In this document: positions 46,387 through 55,611 of the stretch, in pieces
How positions within the stretch are numbered: the stretch's first letter is position 1
How the letters are laid out: every line of letters starts with the position of its first letter
From: Diplolepis rosae
Taxonomy: Eukaryota > Arthropoda > Insecta > Hymenoptera > Diplolepididae
Direction: 5' to 3'
NCBI GenBank assembly: GCA_030998225.1
Contig: JAPYXD010000704.1
Location: 4,898,001 to 4,962,000, forward strand
Length of the DNA stretch: 64,000 nucleotides
Program-made: the position numbers and the translations under genes
The notes under the pieces: generated by a model
Database searches by the model: none
What the model was told of the DNA's origin: nothing
What the model saw: only the letters and a program-made list of their open reading frames with translations

Positions 46387-48760
46387 TGACTTCTCCTCTT
46401 CTGAATTCAAAAACTCGGAGATGCCCGAAAATCTTCGGGAAACTTCGGCTCTCTCCTTATTTCGTCTATATTTAGCATATACGAACTAAAGTAAAAGCAA
46501 GCGTTCCCTAACTTTCTGAGTTTCTGCGATTTCTTCAATTCTATGTCTCGTGCATCTCTGTCGTCTGCTCGCCCGGCTACTTCTGTTTACAAAATTTGAC
46601 AGCAAACAAATTTTGTAAAAAATCTTAAATAATGTTGATGACGTGACATAAATTTTATGAATTTCAGGAAATGTTAAATAATTCTTTCGAGTGTGTGATT
46701 TGCAAGGACTATTTATTCGATACTATTTGTAGAATTTAAATTCAGAATTTGAGGTTAGGTTCATAATCTGTTGTATTCAAGTAGTTTTATTTTTTAACTT
46801 TCTTTGATTTCACTCAATTTATTTTGAATATTGTAAATTCAGAATGTTAATTAATTGTATTTTTATGTAAATTTTAGAAATAGTAATCATTTTTAATTAA
46901 TAAATCCTGTTATATTTATCTTTCTTGTAATTCTATTTTCTGAGAATATAAAAATACTGCTTTAAAGAAAAAATGTGGCAACCTAGCTTCAAGTTTGCTT
47001 ACGTTGGAAAAACTTTTCAGCTAACACGAAATTTACGAAATTACTAAATAAATAATTACTTACAGGAAATAACTCTTTAATATTCTTTCTTACTTATACC
47101 TTAAGTAACAAAGTACATATATGAAGGGAAAAATTGTTACTGTCAATATTTTTGGTCGAAATGAGAAATTGAAATTTTGAGTTTAGAATTTAAATCCAAT
47201 ACTCTCACAGTCTTGCAAATGAAAATGAAATTACAGATATCAAAATTTCACAAAAGTACAATATAAATCAGTAAATTAATGATACAATGATCTAAAAATG
47301 AAAGAGTTTTAAAATCGTTTGAACTCAAAAGTTTTTTAATTTTCAAAGGCTTTTTTAAGGCTATAAGTGCTTTTCAAAAATGATTAATTAAAAGCTTACA
47401 TGAAAATAATAAGTGGATAAATAAAAAAATAATGATGTATTGAAAATTGTTTAATTAGTAATATTTCCAATTTTAAATTGAATAAGTTGGGAATATTGAA
47501 GTAAAAAGTGATATAAAACATTTGGCATTTAATACGACCGTCGCTTGCTCCTTTTAATTCTAGGAACTCCGTCGACGGCTAACATAGCCAGACGGTATTG
47601 TAGGTAGCCAGCTAGCGCTTTCTCCTTTTCACGCCTTCTTCCTTCTCCTTGTCTCCTTCGTTCGCTCGAGCGCACTCTCCTTCTTTACTTATCTCCTCCT
47701 TTCGTTTTTCCCCTTTTCTTTTGATTGGAAGCGCTTCAAGACAGTCATTCTTTAAATTCCTTCGTTTTTAAATAAGTTGCAAATTATTTAAAAGCGTGGA
47801 AATTAAAGATTGATATCCAACAATACTTAGGCTTGGATTTTTAATTTAAGGATAATTAATTTCACAAAATTAAATTCTAATATTTTTATTTTGAAGCTAA
47901 AATAAAAATCTGTTTTAGCTTGGGGATTCCTTTGAAAAATGCATTAATATTATCATATTTTACTTTTATACATATATTTTACTTAATTAATTTAACAGTT
48001 ATATTGTACTTTATTGATTTTATTTGAAGACAAATATTTTAAATGGAATTCGGAGAATTTCCTCAAGCTGGATTTAACCAGTAAAGACTCCCCGCCACGG
48101 GTTTCGAGCAACGAGCATTGGTCGTTGCTATGACGACATTGACACGTCCGGCCAATCGGATGCCTCAACTCGAAACTCGAGGAGGAGGAAATCGTCAACG
48201 GAGACTCAGTCGATCCCTGATCAAGACATAGAAATCGAATTCCAAGAACTTAGTTTTCAAAAAAATAAGTTCGGTTGCAGCTTGGATAAAATTCGAACGG
48301 AGACATAGTTTGTTTAAACAATATAATTGTTCAATAATAACTTTAAATTCGTGATCAGTGATCCTAGAAACCGCCGAGTACACATTTTCAAGTCATACTA
48401 TGAACTTTTTACATCATTATGGTCAAATGTCAAAATCAGATAACCCAGGTAGAAATTTCTTAAGTTTCACTTGACAGTTGATTAGTTAATAGTAAGTCAA
48501 AACTAGTAAGAAAATATTCGTAAGGAACTTGCTAATTATTTGTGAGTTTAACTATTACAAGCTAAACTGGAGTAAAACTTGTCTAGTTTCCCCCGTGATT
48601 AACTTTTGAATATTGCCTGTAAGTAACTGTTGAGGCATTTGTATGCGAAAACTTGGAGTAATTTCATTGGATGTGTGCGTACTAAAAATACAAGTTACAT
48701 GTCAACCTAAAATTTAGTGCGTTTATGAGGTGTTGGGAAAAAACTTTTGCATATCGAAGA
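46387..48760. other. Mostly AT-rich stretch, nothing recognised
   Basis: Short GC-richer islands at about 47,540-47,715 and 48,080-48,190 have no motifs. A reverse ORF across 47,992-48,383 breaks and lacks coding character. Confidence 0.35.
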
Positions 48761-48851
48761 ATGGACGAAAAAGGGGAAGGAAACGGAAACCGAGTGAAAC
48801 GGTTTCTCCTCAAAAGGAAAAAAATTAGCCAAAAGTATCAGTATGAGTCTG
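48761..48851 (+). CDS. Possible short first coding exon with splice donor
   Basis: ATG at 48,761 (context AAGAATGG) opens MDEKGEGNGNRVKRFLLKRK and ten more codons, then meets G|GTAAGT at 48,851-48,852, a strong donor, before any stop. No acceptor or next exon was identified. It could be host-gene remains or chance. Confidence 0.25.
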
Positions 48852-49861
48852 GTAAGTATTCATCGCAATACGTCTATATTTTATAGGTTGTGACATTATT
48901 TTTTCAATAAAATTGGCAACTAACCTTCTTTTGTTTCTTGGCAAAAATGTTGCAAAACCATGTCACGTACAATTTATTTTTTAATCTACAAAGTTCTTTG
49001 ATTAATTCCTTACTTAATCTATAAATTCCTCGGAATCCCGCATAATTTTTCGTTACCTGGTTTTCAAAAACCTTTCTGTATTCTCATTTTTGGTATTAGG
49101 TTTTTATATAACGGTTTTTGTGACAGACGGATCAACTGATGCCGACAAATTTTTTGGAATCGACGTTCAATTCTTAACAAAGAACTGTCTATTGCCTCAA
49201 AAATAACTAGAGAGTGCCTTAACAACACTTCAAAAGTTTAGACTCACTAATAACTAAAATGGCGTAGCATTACATTTCTTCTGAATACCTAACAAGTTTT
49301 CCTCAAGAGGTCCTCACTAGTTGAAAAGGAAAACTTACGAGTATCTCAAATAAAACTTTTGAAAATGTCTACTTGGGAAATTATAAATCGCGTAAAGCTG
49401 CGTCAGAAAGCGCCATCTGCGCAATGTTAGCAATCCGCAAGTGAACTTCGAGTTTTATGTCTATGGACGCGAGAAAAACGATTTCTGCGGTTTTTGGAAT
49501 TCGATTTCCATGTGTTTCGTTGGTTTTACAAGTATTCAATCTCGATAGTTTCACTTTTTTTTCAATAACATTGTTAATAACAATTAGGGCTTACGTTTTA
49601 TTAAAAAATTAGGGCAAGATTCTCAAAGAGGATGAAATTTGACTTCAGAAAAATCTTGGCTGGATTTTTTATAAACTTTCTAAATAATTTTTTTATGGCC
49701 GGAAAGTTTGCAGGACAAAACGTCCGTTCAGGCGCTAATGGGTTAAAAAAACACATATAGTTACAGAGGTTTATTCTTTATATATATATCACACATATAC
49801 AACGCACACATATGTCTATTTTGCATGTTTTTTGGATTTTTGCTTTTATCAAATTTTTCGT
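48852..49861. other. AT-rich stretch, nothing recognised
   Basis: No supported coding or repeat feature. The right end (about 49,760-49,860) has (TA)n and an AATAAA and may be part of the gypsy-5 3' LTR. Confidence 0.35.
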
Positions 49862-50403
49862 ATAATAGTATATTACATGCCTAGGCACACAATGAGGGTT
49901 ATTGCGTGACGAGCGACAATGCTCGCAGGGGACCGAAGCCGAGGCGCGATCAGTCCTGCGAGCATTGTCGTGCGTCTCGCAATTTCCCGAATTGTGTGCA
50001 TTGGCACGTATTCTATTTTATGTGACTTTGGTGTGGATACGAGTTTTTATGCGTACACTCGAATCTAATCTAGTATTTTAGTTTCTTGCGGCGCTAGTCA
50101 TTACACTTGATATGTCACGACTAGTCCCGGCCATTTTGATTTTATCGATCTTGTGTAGTAGTAATGGATTCTAATAGACGCATGCGCAGTTCAAATGTAC
50201 AAGGCTTTGCCAGCAAGGTGCTAACGCTGTACGAAGAAGAAGTGAGAAGAAGAAGAATAAGAAAAAGATTGCGTTCCGCTGTAAGACTATATGCGCATAC
50301 GCAGTTCAATTTTTACACTGTATTCCTCTGTAGCGGAATACAGAACATTCCGTTACTCTCAGCTGTAACGGAAAAACGAGTTTCCGTGCCTGCGGCACAT
50401 AAA
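49862..50403 (-). repeat. Palindrome-rich interspersed repeat, copy C
   Basis: Reverse-strand copy, complete from AACTTTATGTGCC (50,403) to TAATATACTATTA (49,862). The long palindrome (about 49,880-50,015) has arms of about 48-50 bp that include GAGCGACAATGCTCGCAGG and a loop of about 25 bp. It is placed 45 bp downstream of the gypsy-5 polypurine tract, so it may be inserted in, or form part of, the 3' LTR. Confidence 0.75.
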
Positions 50404-50447
50404 GTTGATTAACTTAATCGTATTCGTGATAGTTACGGAACGTGAAA

Positions 50448-50464
50448 CCTCCCCCCTTTTGTTT
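50448..50464 (-). promoter_or_regulatory. Polypurine tract, probable plus-strand primer site of gypsy-5
   Basis: The reverse strand reads AAACAAAAGGGGGGAGG, the usual sequence type just before a 3' LTR. It lies 140 bp after the dsRBD ORF. The following bases (TTTCACGTTCCG) would start the LTR, but there is no second copy to confirm this. Confidence 0.55.
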
Positions 50465-50604
50465 GAACATGGGGATGAAATTAACATGTTCGAACTTATT
50501 TGTTAACTGTACTTAAATTTATGAGAAAAATGTGTAACATCGCGTGCAAATCATATATCTATCCGTATAAAATTTATTATCTTCTTTGACAAAAACTTTA
50601 AAAT

Positions 50605-51045
50605 TTACTCTACAAACTTTTTATTACGCTTTGGACCATGCCTCTTTACTGGTTTGTGACCTCTTTGATAACAACGCTCGCATGTAACCATCCATTTATA
50701 TAGTATAATTTTTTCGGAGTCGTTTTCTACAGTTATTTTCAAGTCATTTTCGGGCTCTCTTAGTTCACTAAATAAATAGTCTTTATATAAAAACTCTAAC
50801 AGCTTCCGTGCTGAAATATGCTTGGCTTCTTTTTTTGTTTTTGAATTTTCCCCTGTGCTTATGTATGTATTTAATCCTTTTTGGATTTCGCAAGTTGCTA
50901 CAAAAATTGGCATATGGCTCGACGTATTACATTGTATAATTTCGAATTTTGGGTCGCTAAAGTTGTATTCTAGGCTAATTTCGTACATAGTTTGTACTGG
51001 ACTATTGGTAATTGTAATATCTCTGGCTTTAAATTTTTCTCCCAT
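50605..51045 (-). CDS. dsRNA-binding-domain protein, accessory ORF of gypsy-5
   Basis: An open frame of 146 residues. Residues about 15-87 fit a double-stranded-RNA-binding domain: SPVQTMYEISLEYNFSDPKF (helix 1 and strand 1), a middle strand with MPIFVATCEI, KGLNTYISTGENSKT and KKEAKHISARKLLEFL (the K-K-x-A-K helix 2 that contacts the RNA backbone). The C-terminus has CERCYQRGH and a basic tail (KRHGPKRNKK), which could add RNA affinity. Free-standing dsRBD proteins of viruses often hide dsRNA from Dicer. Such a role here is inference. It follows another ORF by 48 nt, and the gypsy-5 polypurine tract lies next downstream. No stop or shift is seen. Confidence 0.78.
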   Translation of the reverse strand: MGEKFKARDITITNSPVQTMYEISLEYNFSDPKFEIIQCNTSSHMPIFVATCEIQKGLNTYISTGENSKTKKEAKHISARKLLEFLYKDYLFSELREPENDLKITVENDSEKIILYKWMVTCERCYQRGHKPVKRHGPKRNKKFVE

Positions 51046-51093
51046 TTTTTCTGAAACAAAAAGTTATTTTAAAGTTTCAAATACAGAATCATT

Positions 51094-51609
51094 CTAGACT
51101 ACATCATTTCCATCTGGATCATTTATGTGCATTTCATTCATAGTAGTTTCAAGTAAACAATGGTTTTTTACTTTAATTTCGTATCCTAAGTTTATTTTAC
51201 CAACATGATCCAAATATTGTTCAATACAGTCTAAACATTTGTGTGATGGTTGGAATCGCTGAAATATTTCTGTTTCGCAAAATTGACATTTTGTATTTAA
51301 TACTTCGTTTTTTACTATTGAGTGCCAGGAATTTTCAACGTTATAATTGAGTCGATAGGGAACATGTATTTGCAGATAACATAATTCGCAAACTTTAATC
51401 ATTGATATTTTGTGTACATATATTCGTTCTATTTCTGGTAATGCAGAAACACAAGAACAATTCAAGAGAATTTGATAATTTGTAGGGTAGTCTTGTGGAC
51501 AAACACCGTCAATATATCTTGGAAAATTGAATGGAAGATTCTCGGTTGTTGGAATCATTATATATGAAAAGTGATAAAATTGTGAGTTCAAGATATACTT
51601 TTCATTCAT
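51094..51609 (-). CDS. Cys-rich putative zinc-binding protein, accessory ORF of gypsy-5
   Basis: An open frame of 171 residues with paired cysteines: CSC near residue 51, KVCELCYLQIH (about 72-82), KCQFCETEIF (about 107-116) and HKCLDC (about 122-128). These suggest one or two treble-clef or ribbon zinc sites. There is no signal peptide or membrane helix. The C-terminus is acidic. Its stop lies 48 nt before the dsRBD ATG, a polycistron-like arrangement unusual for insect host genes but normal for viruses and retroelements. I do not recognise the family. A role with the dsRBD protein is possible but unproven. Confidence 0.55.
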   Translation of the reverse strand: MNEKYILNSQFYHFSYIMIPTTENLPFNFPRYIDGVCPQDYPTNYQILLNCSCVSALPEIERIYVHKISMIKVCELCYLQIHVPYRLNYNVENSWHSIVKNEVLNTKCQFCETEIFQRFQPSHKCLDCIEQYLDHVGKINLGYEIKVKNHCLLETTMNEMHINDPDGNDVV

Positions 51610-52190
51610 TCGATTCCTCTTTAAAGGTATGTAAAATTTCTACTAAGGTACGTATTTTGAATTTTGTATACAGATTGACTCTTGTGATAAGTTGATTTTA
51701 TTATGTGGTCTAATTTGTCATTATTTTAAATTATTAATAATAATAGGTTTAAATTTAAACCCATTATTATATAAGTATTCTAAGATCTTATTAATTTATT
51801 CGTTTGAATATTAATTTAAATTGACAAATTATTCTTTCTTCATATAAATGCAAATGTAAGGATTTTTGAATTTAGTGCTTTTAAATGTTTGATGAAATTG
51901 TCTTGCAGGTACTTTATCTTCAAATTTCTTTGCTTCTGTTGCTGGAATCGTTTCTGTGAGGAAATGATTTCAGTTATGTATTATGATTTAAACAAATGGG
52001 AGATGATATGTTTCTAAAAAAAAGTAAAATATGAAAAATCGTAGTGGAAAGAGAATAGTAGTGGGTTTTAGGTAAGGTGTGAAGAGTAAACACCGCATCA
52101 GGTCTGGGGATGGCTAGGCTATATGGCAGGAAGTTGGCTGATGATGCTTTTTTGTTTCTTTACATATTATTGAAGGGATGATAGCGGTTT
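51610..52190. other. AT-rich spacer between accessory ORFs of gypsy-5
   Basis: No coherent reverse-strand frame. Its left end may hold the leader of the zinc-binding ORF. Confidence 0.4.
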
Positions 52191-52200
52191 TATATAAAGA
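52191..52200 (+). promoter_or_regulatory. TATA box for the antisense ORF
   Basis: TATATAAAGA lies 224 bp before the ATG at 52,415. The start region between them is T/C-rich. Confidence 0.4.
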
Positions 52201-52414
52201 TCTCTATATCGTAGATAAAAAAGGGTTTCTAGTTCACGGTCTATTTGTTAATTTTATCTAAAATTGGTGTGAGTATGCAGTTCGAATTTGTATGGTGTCA
52301 GTTTCCAAAGTTCTTTCGTGCGTTTTATTTCGTGTCTTTTCGTTTTTCTTATGCTCGACTTTTTGAGTTTTGTGTTTATTTGACTTTTCTTTTCTTTTGA
52401 AAAAAAAAGAAAAA

Positions 52415-52996
52415 ATGTCGGGCAGTGACGTTATTTTGGACCAAATTTTAATGGATCTCGGTCTTACTCAAGAAACGGCCCAGGAAGAAGTTCCTGTAAT
52501 GGATGCAGAAGAGATGGATTTTTTAGTGGATTTTTTATCATTCGAGGGGTGTATTTCTAGTGAAAGTGTGTAAGATTTTTCTCTGGAAAATGCTTGTGAA
52601 CCCATAGATTTTGCAAGCATTGTAGAATTTCAAGACGTGAAGGTGGAAGATTTTCTTGAAAGTCGGTGTTCCTCTGAAGAGCTTTTAAATCGGGAAGATG
52701 TTCGTTCAAGGATGGAGCCCTTATTATCCGAAATGTGGTGTTTAACACCGTGGAAGCCGCAACCGTGTTCCTGTACATATAGTGTACAGTTTTCCTCCGA
52801 AACTTTTTATTTACCATCTTGGTGGATTCATTTTCCGGCGAAGCAGAGGGAGAATTTGGAAAAACTGGTTTGTTCGGAATATGTGAAATTGTATCGTCGT
52901 GGGACTTTATTCGTCGGAGGAGAGTGGTGTGCTTTCAATAGCGAAAAAATTCTGACCAGGGTAAGTTATCATTTTCATTATTTTTATGTAGTTTAT
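52415..52996 (+). pseudogene. Antisense ORF inside gypsy-5 with one in-frame stop and a splice donor
   Basis: ATG 52,415 (AAAAATGTCG) opens MSGSDVILDQILMDLGLTQE and an acidic, Leu/Phe-rich segment (AEEMDFLVDFLSFEGC) that resembles an acidic activation domain. TAA at 52,571-52,573 interrupts it. The same frame then continues with similar acidic sequence (VEDFLESRC) and an aromatic, Cys-rich part: LTPWKPQPCSCTYSVQF, YLPSWWIHFP and LYRRGTLFVGGEWCAF. At 52,960 AGG|GTAAGT is a strong donor, so the last codons to 52,996 may be intronic. The only downstream exon would lie in AT-rich sequence and was not found. It runs opposite to gypsy-5. It may be an antisense gene of the element, a captured host gene or an older insertion. 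Family unknown. Confidence 0.45.
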
Positions 52997-54076
52997 TAGT
53001 TTTATGTGAAAAAAAAATGACTCGAATTTTCATCAAATCATTACGTTTTGAGATCCTCTGAGTCAGAAAAACGGTTTTTTCGAAAGTGTCTGTCTCGATA
53101 GAATTATCAGATTGAATTGAGTTTTGGTACACTTTCTTGGAGCCGAAAAAGTAAGGGCTAGTTCGTTAACCAGCCACATCCAATCAAAATTGAGGGATTG
53201 GGCAGTATTGTTGTATTTTTGAAAATAACTTTTTGAAGAAAAATTCAAAAATTTCAATACTGGTTTTTGATAGTGCTCATAAATCTCTACAAATTATCCT
53301 GATAACATTTTTTGATTTAATCAAAATTATAAATGTTACAGCATACTAAAACTTGAAAAAAGTCAATATCAAAATTTCATTTTCCAGTTAAATTATACGA
53401 GATACGAAAAAACGTCATGATAAAATATTATTTTCTATAAAAAAACCTACAAATTTGAATTGTAATATTTTTTTATAAGATGTATATTTTTCTTTAAATT
53501 TAAAAAAAGACTATTGAAAATCCAAAAATTCAATTTTTTAACAATAATATGTGGAATACGAAAAAGAACGTCAGGATACAAAGTTGTTCGTTTCAAAAAG
53601 ATCTACAAATTTTGTCTCACACAGTTTTCGAGAAACATATATTTTTTCGTTTCAATTAAAAAAAAAAATACGAATAAAATTCAAGAATTCCATTTTTTAG
53701 ACGAAATATACATAAAAACGTTTAGATGAACTGAAAAAAAAAAATTTAGTGAATTTGAGAATCTGTGTGCGTAGTAATTTTTTAGAAATAAGTTAAAACT
53801 TGAAAGACTGCATTGTATTTAGGATTAGTGCGGAAAACTGTGTTTGAGGAAGATTTATATATAGTTAAATATATGATGTTTCTGGTGGTGTTTTTTTTTA
53901 ATATGTCGGTGTGATGATTTTATAAATTTATTCATAAATTTTTAATAGACTTTCAGAATGTTTCGTTAATATTGAAAGTAGTGTTAAAATCAGTTAACGT
54001 TTTATTTAAAGGGTGTGGTGATAAATATGAATAGTACTTTGACTCTTTAAAAATAATAATTATTTCTTCTTCAAGT
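52997..54076. other. AT-rich spacer, possible intron of the antisense ORF
   Basis: Only short motif-free ORFs on both strands. Nothing recognised. Confidence 0.4.
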
Positions 54077-54382
54077 TCAGTCATTTTTTATGAAATTGGG
54101 TAAAAATTTTGGGACGATAATTTTAATATCGTTAAATAAATAATAGATTTTTTCTATTAAATTCGCTGTTCTTAATTTCTGGCTAATGAATCTTTTGTGA
54201 CTATAATCTTTAATACAGTATATGTTTTCTTGAATGTTTCTGCAAAAATCAATGGCATTTTTGTAAATTTGGACTAATGAATTTTGCATATTTAATATTT
54301 CATATATGTCTAGATAGGACATTAAATGACTTTCTTCTTCAAAAAAATGTACTTTTTCAATTGCTATATTTCCTGTAGACAT
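54077..54382 (-). CDS. Unknown accessory ORF of gypsy-5, possibly the continuation of the CARD ORF
   Basis: 101 residues, helical and Lys/Ile/Phe-rich (YLDIYEILNMQNSLVQIYKN and IVPKFLPNFIKND at the end), with three cysteines at most. No family is recognised. Its frame is also open upstream of the ATG, through the 35-nt gap and into the end of the CARD ORF. One frameshift could therefore have split a single protein of about 200 residues with an N-terminal CARD. Alternatively the two are separate ORFs in a polycistron. Confidence 0.45.
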   Translation of the reverse strand: MSTGNIAIEKVHFFEEESHLMSYLDIYEILNMQNSLVQIYKNAIDFCRNIQENIYCIKDYSHKRFISQKLRTANLIEKIYYLFNDIKIIVPKFLPNFIKND

Positions 54383-54417
54383 TACTGTTTGATTTCCTTG
54401 ATTTTTGGTTTCATCAC

Positions 54418-54696
54418 TCAGTTGGGCATAACTAAAATTTCGGACAAAAATTTTTGATCAGATTGTCGTAAGCTTCTTAGTAAGTCGTAATATGCGTAAG
54501 GTCCTCTCGTTTTAATACTTAAAACTATGTCTTTAAATGTTTCTGGATTTGTTATGTTTTGAGACCAATTTGGTACGTTACAGTCGTAGTTAAATATTCC
54601 ACTAATAATTAAATATGGCCATAATGCCTTTATATCAGCTTGGCGAACGATTAAATCACACAATAAAACAATGCGTTTGCGATGTTTTTGTTCCAT
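54418..54696 (-). CDS. CARD-domain protein, accessory ORF of gypsy-5
   Basis: A 92-residue open frame whose whole length fits a caspase-recruitment domain. HRKRIVLLCDLIVRQ forms helix 1. A helix 2-3 region with ALWPYLIISGIFN follows, then FKDIVLSIKTRGPYAYYDLL (helices 4-5, with the conserved R-G-P-x-A-Y turn) and SLRQSDQKFLSEIL (helix 6). The RGPxAY motif and its spacing are like the CARD of the insect initiator caspase Dronc. No protease domain follows, so a stand-alone CARD could act as a decoy for Dronc/Dark-type assemblies (inference). The ATG lies 28 nt after the pol stop. The stop codon overlaps an ATG (TGATG). Confidence 0.72.
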   Translation of the reverse strand: MEQKHRKRIVLLCDLIVRQADIKALWPYLIISGIFNYDCNVPNWSQNITNPETFKDIVLSIKTRGPYAYYDLLRSLRQSDQKFLSEILVMPN

Positions 54697-54724
54697 TGTG
54701 ATCTGTAATCATTTTTATTTAATT

Positions 54725-54850
54725 TTAATTCTTTCTCCTCTGATTGGTTGCTGATGGGGTTATAGATGAAAGTATAAGTCTATTAATATTAACGATTTTA
54801 GGTTTATTTTTAACTGAAATTTTTATGTTTCCTTTGCCTAATATTTCAAG
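54725..54850 (-). pseudogene. pol: Last part of gypsy-5 pol, downstream of the transposon insertion
   Basis: The reverse strand reads LEILGKGNIKISVKN, KPKIVNINRLILS and ends at TAA 54,725-54,727. This is the small barrel-like tail typical after gypsy integrase (GPY...). It joins in frame to the part at 55,612 once the transposon and one TA are set aside. Confidence 0.85.
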
Positions 54851-54852
54851 TA

Positions 54853-55609
54853 AAGGGTTTCGCAATAGGGGTGATATGATTTTGAATGTCCCTATCGGGC
54901 TCATTTGAACTGAAATTTTTGACGTCTGCTGTCAGTTGTCATCAGTAAGGTTTGCCATTTAATCATGAGTAGTTTCACGCTTCCACAACGTTTGGAAATT
55001 GTCCAATTATTTTATCAAAATTCGAGAAGTTTTGTCGGTGTTCAAAGAGCATATCGTGCAAAATATGGTCGTCATTCTGCTCCATCCGCGCTCTCAATTC
55101 GTCGAATAATCGATAAGTTGGAGAGTGAATTTACTCTATTGGATACTAAGCCTAAAAATCGTATGCGTACCGCACGTTCTACACAGAATATAGCCGCCGT
55201 ACAGGCCAGTATCGAGGAAAACCGTGAATTGTCCGTGCCACGCCGATCTCAGGAATTGGGCCTGTCCAGGATGACTACCTGGCGTATTTTGCGATTGGAT
55301 CTTGGCCTGCATCCCTATAAGATGATTCTGGCCCAAGAACTGAAGCCTAATGACCATCGTTTGCGTCGGGAGTTCGCGGATTGGGCTCTGGAATCAATTG
55401 AAAATGATCCCAATTTTCATCAAAAAATCATCTTTTCTGATGAGGCGCATTTTTGGCTCAAGTCTCGGGGGACATTTGGCCGATATATTGTTTAAATCAT
55501 AAATGGCATAGAATATCCAATATAATAAAAAAGATTTCGATCAATTCCGAATGAATATTCAGTGTTTTTTTTCAATTTCAAAACATATCACCCTTATTGG
55601 GAAACCCTT
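54853..55609 (+). mobile_element. TA-flanked transposon with truncated transposase, inserted in gypsy-5 pol
   Basis: 757 bp. The inverted repeats are AAGGGTTTCGCAATAGGGGT left and, read inward from the right, AAGGGTTTCCCAATAAGGGT, with similarity over about 33 bp. TA stands at 54,851-54,852 and 55,610-55,611. Inside, a 176-residue forward ORF (54,965-55,495) gives the N-terminal HTH domains (LPQRLEIVQLFYQNSRSFVG, then RRSQELGLSRMTTWRILRLD) and the first catalytic Asp in FHQKIIFSDEAHFWL, then breaks off. The rest of the catalytic core is deleted. It is the same broad family as 23,830-24,756. Confidence 0.92.
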
Positions 55610-55611
55610 TA

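Noticed and set aside
52557..52817. Reverse ORF of 86 residues opposite the antisense gene
   Set aside because: No motif or coding character; it is a shadow of the better supported plus-strand frame.
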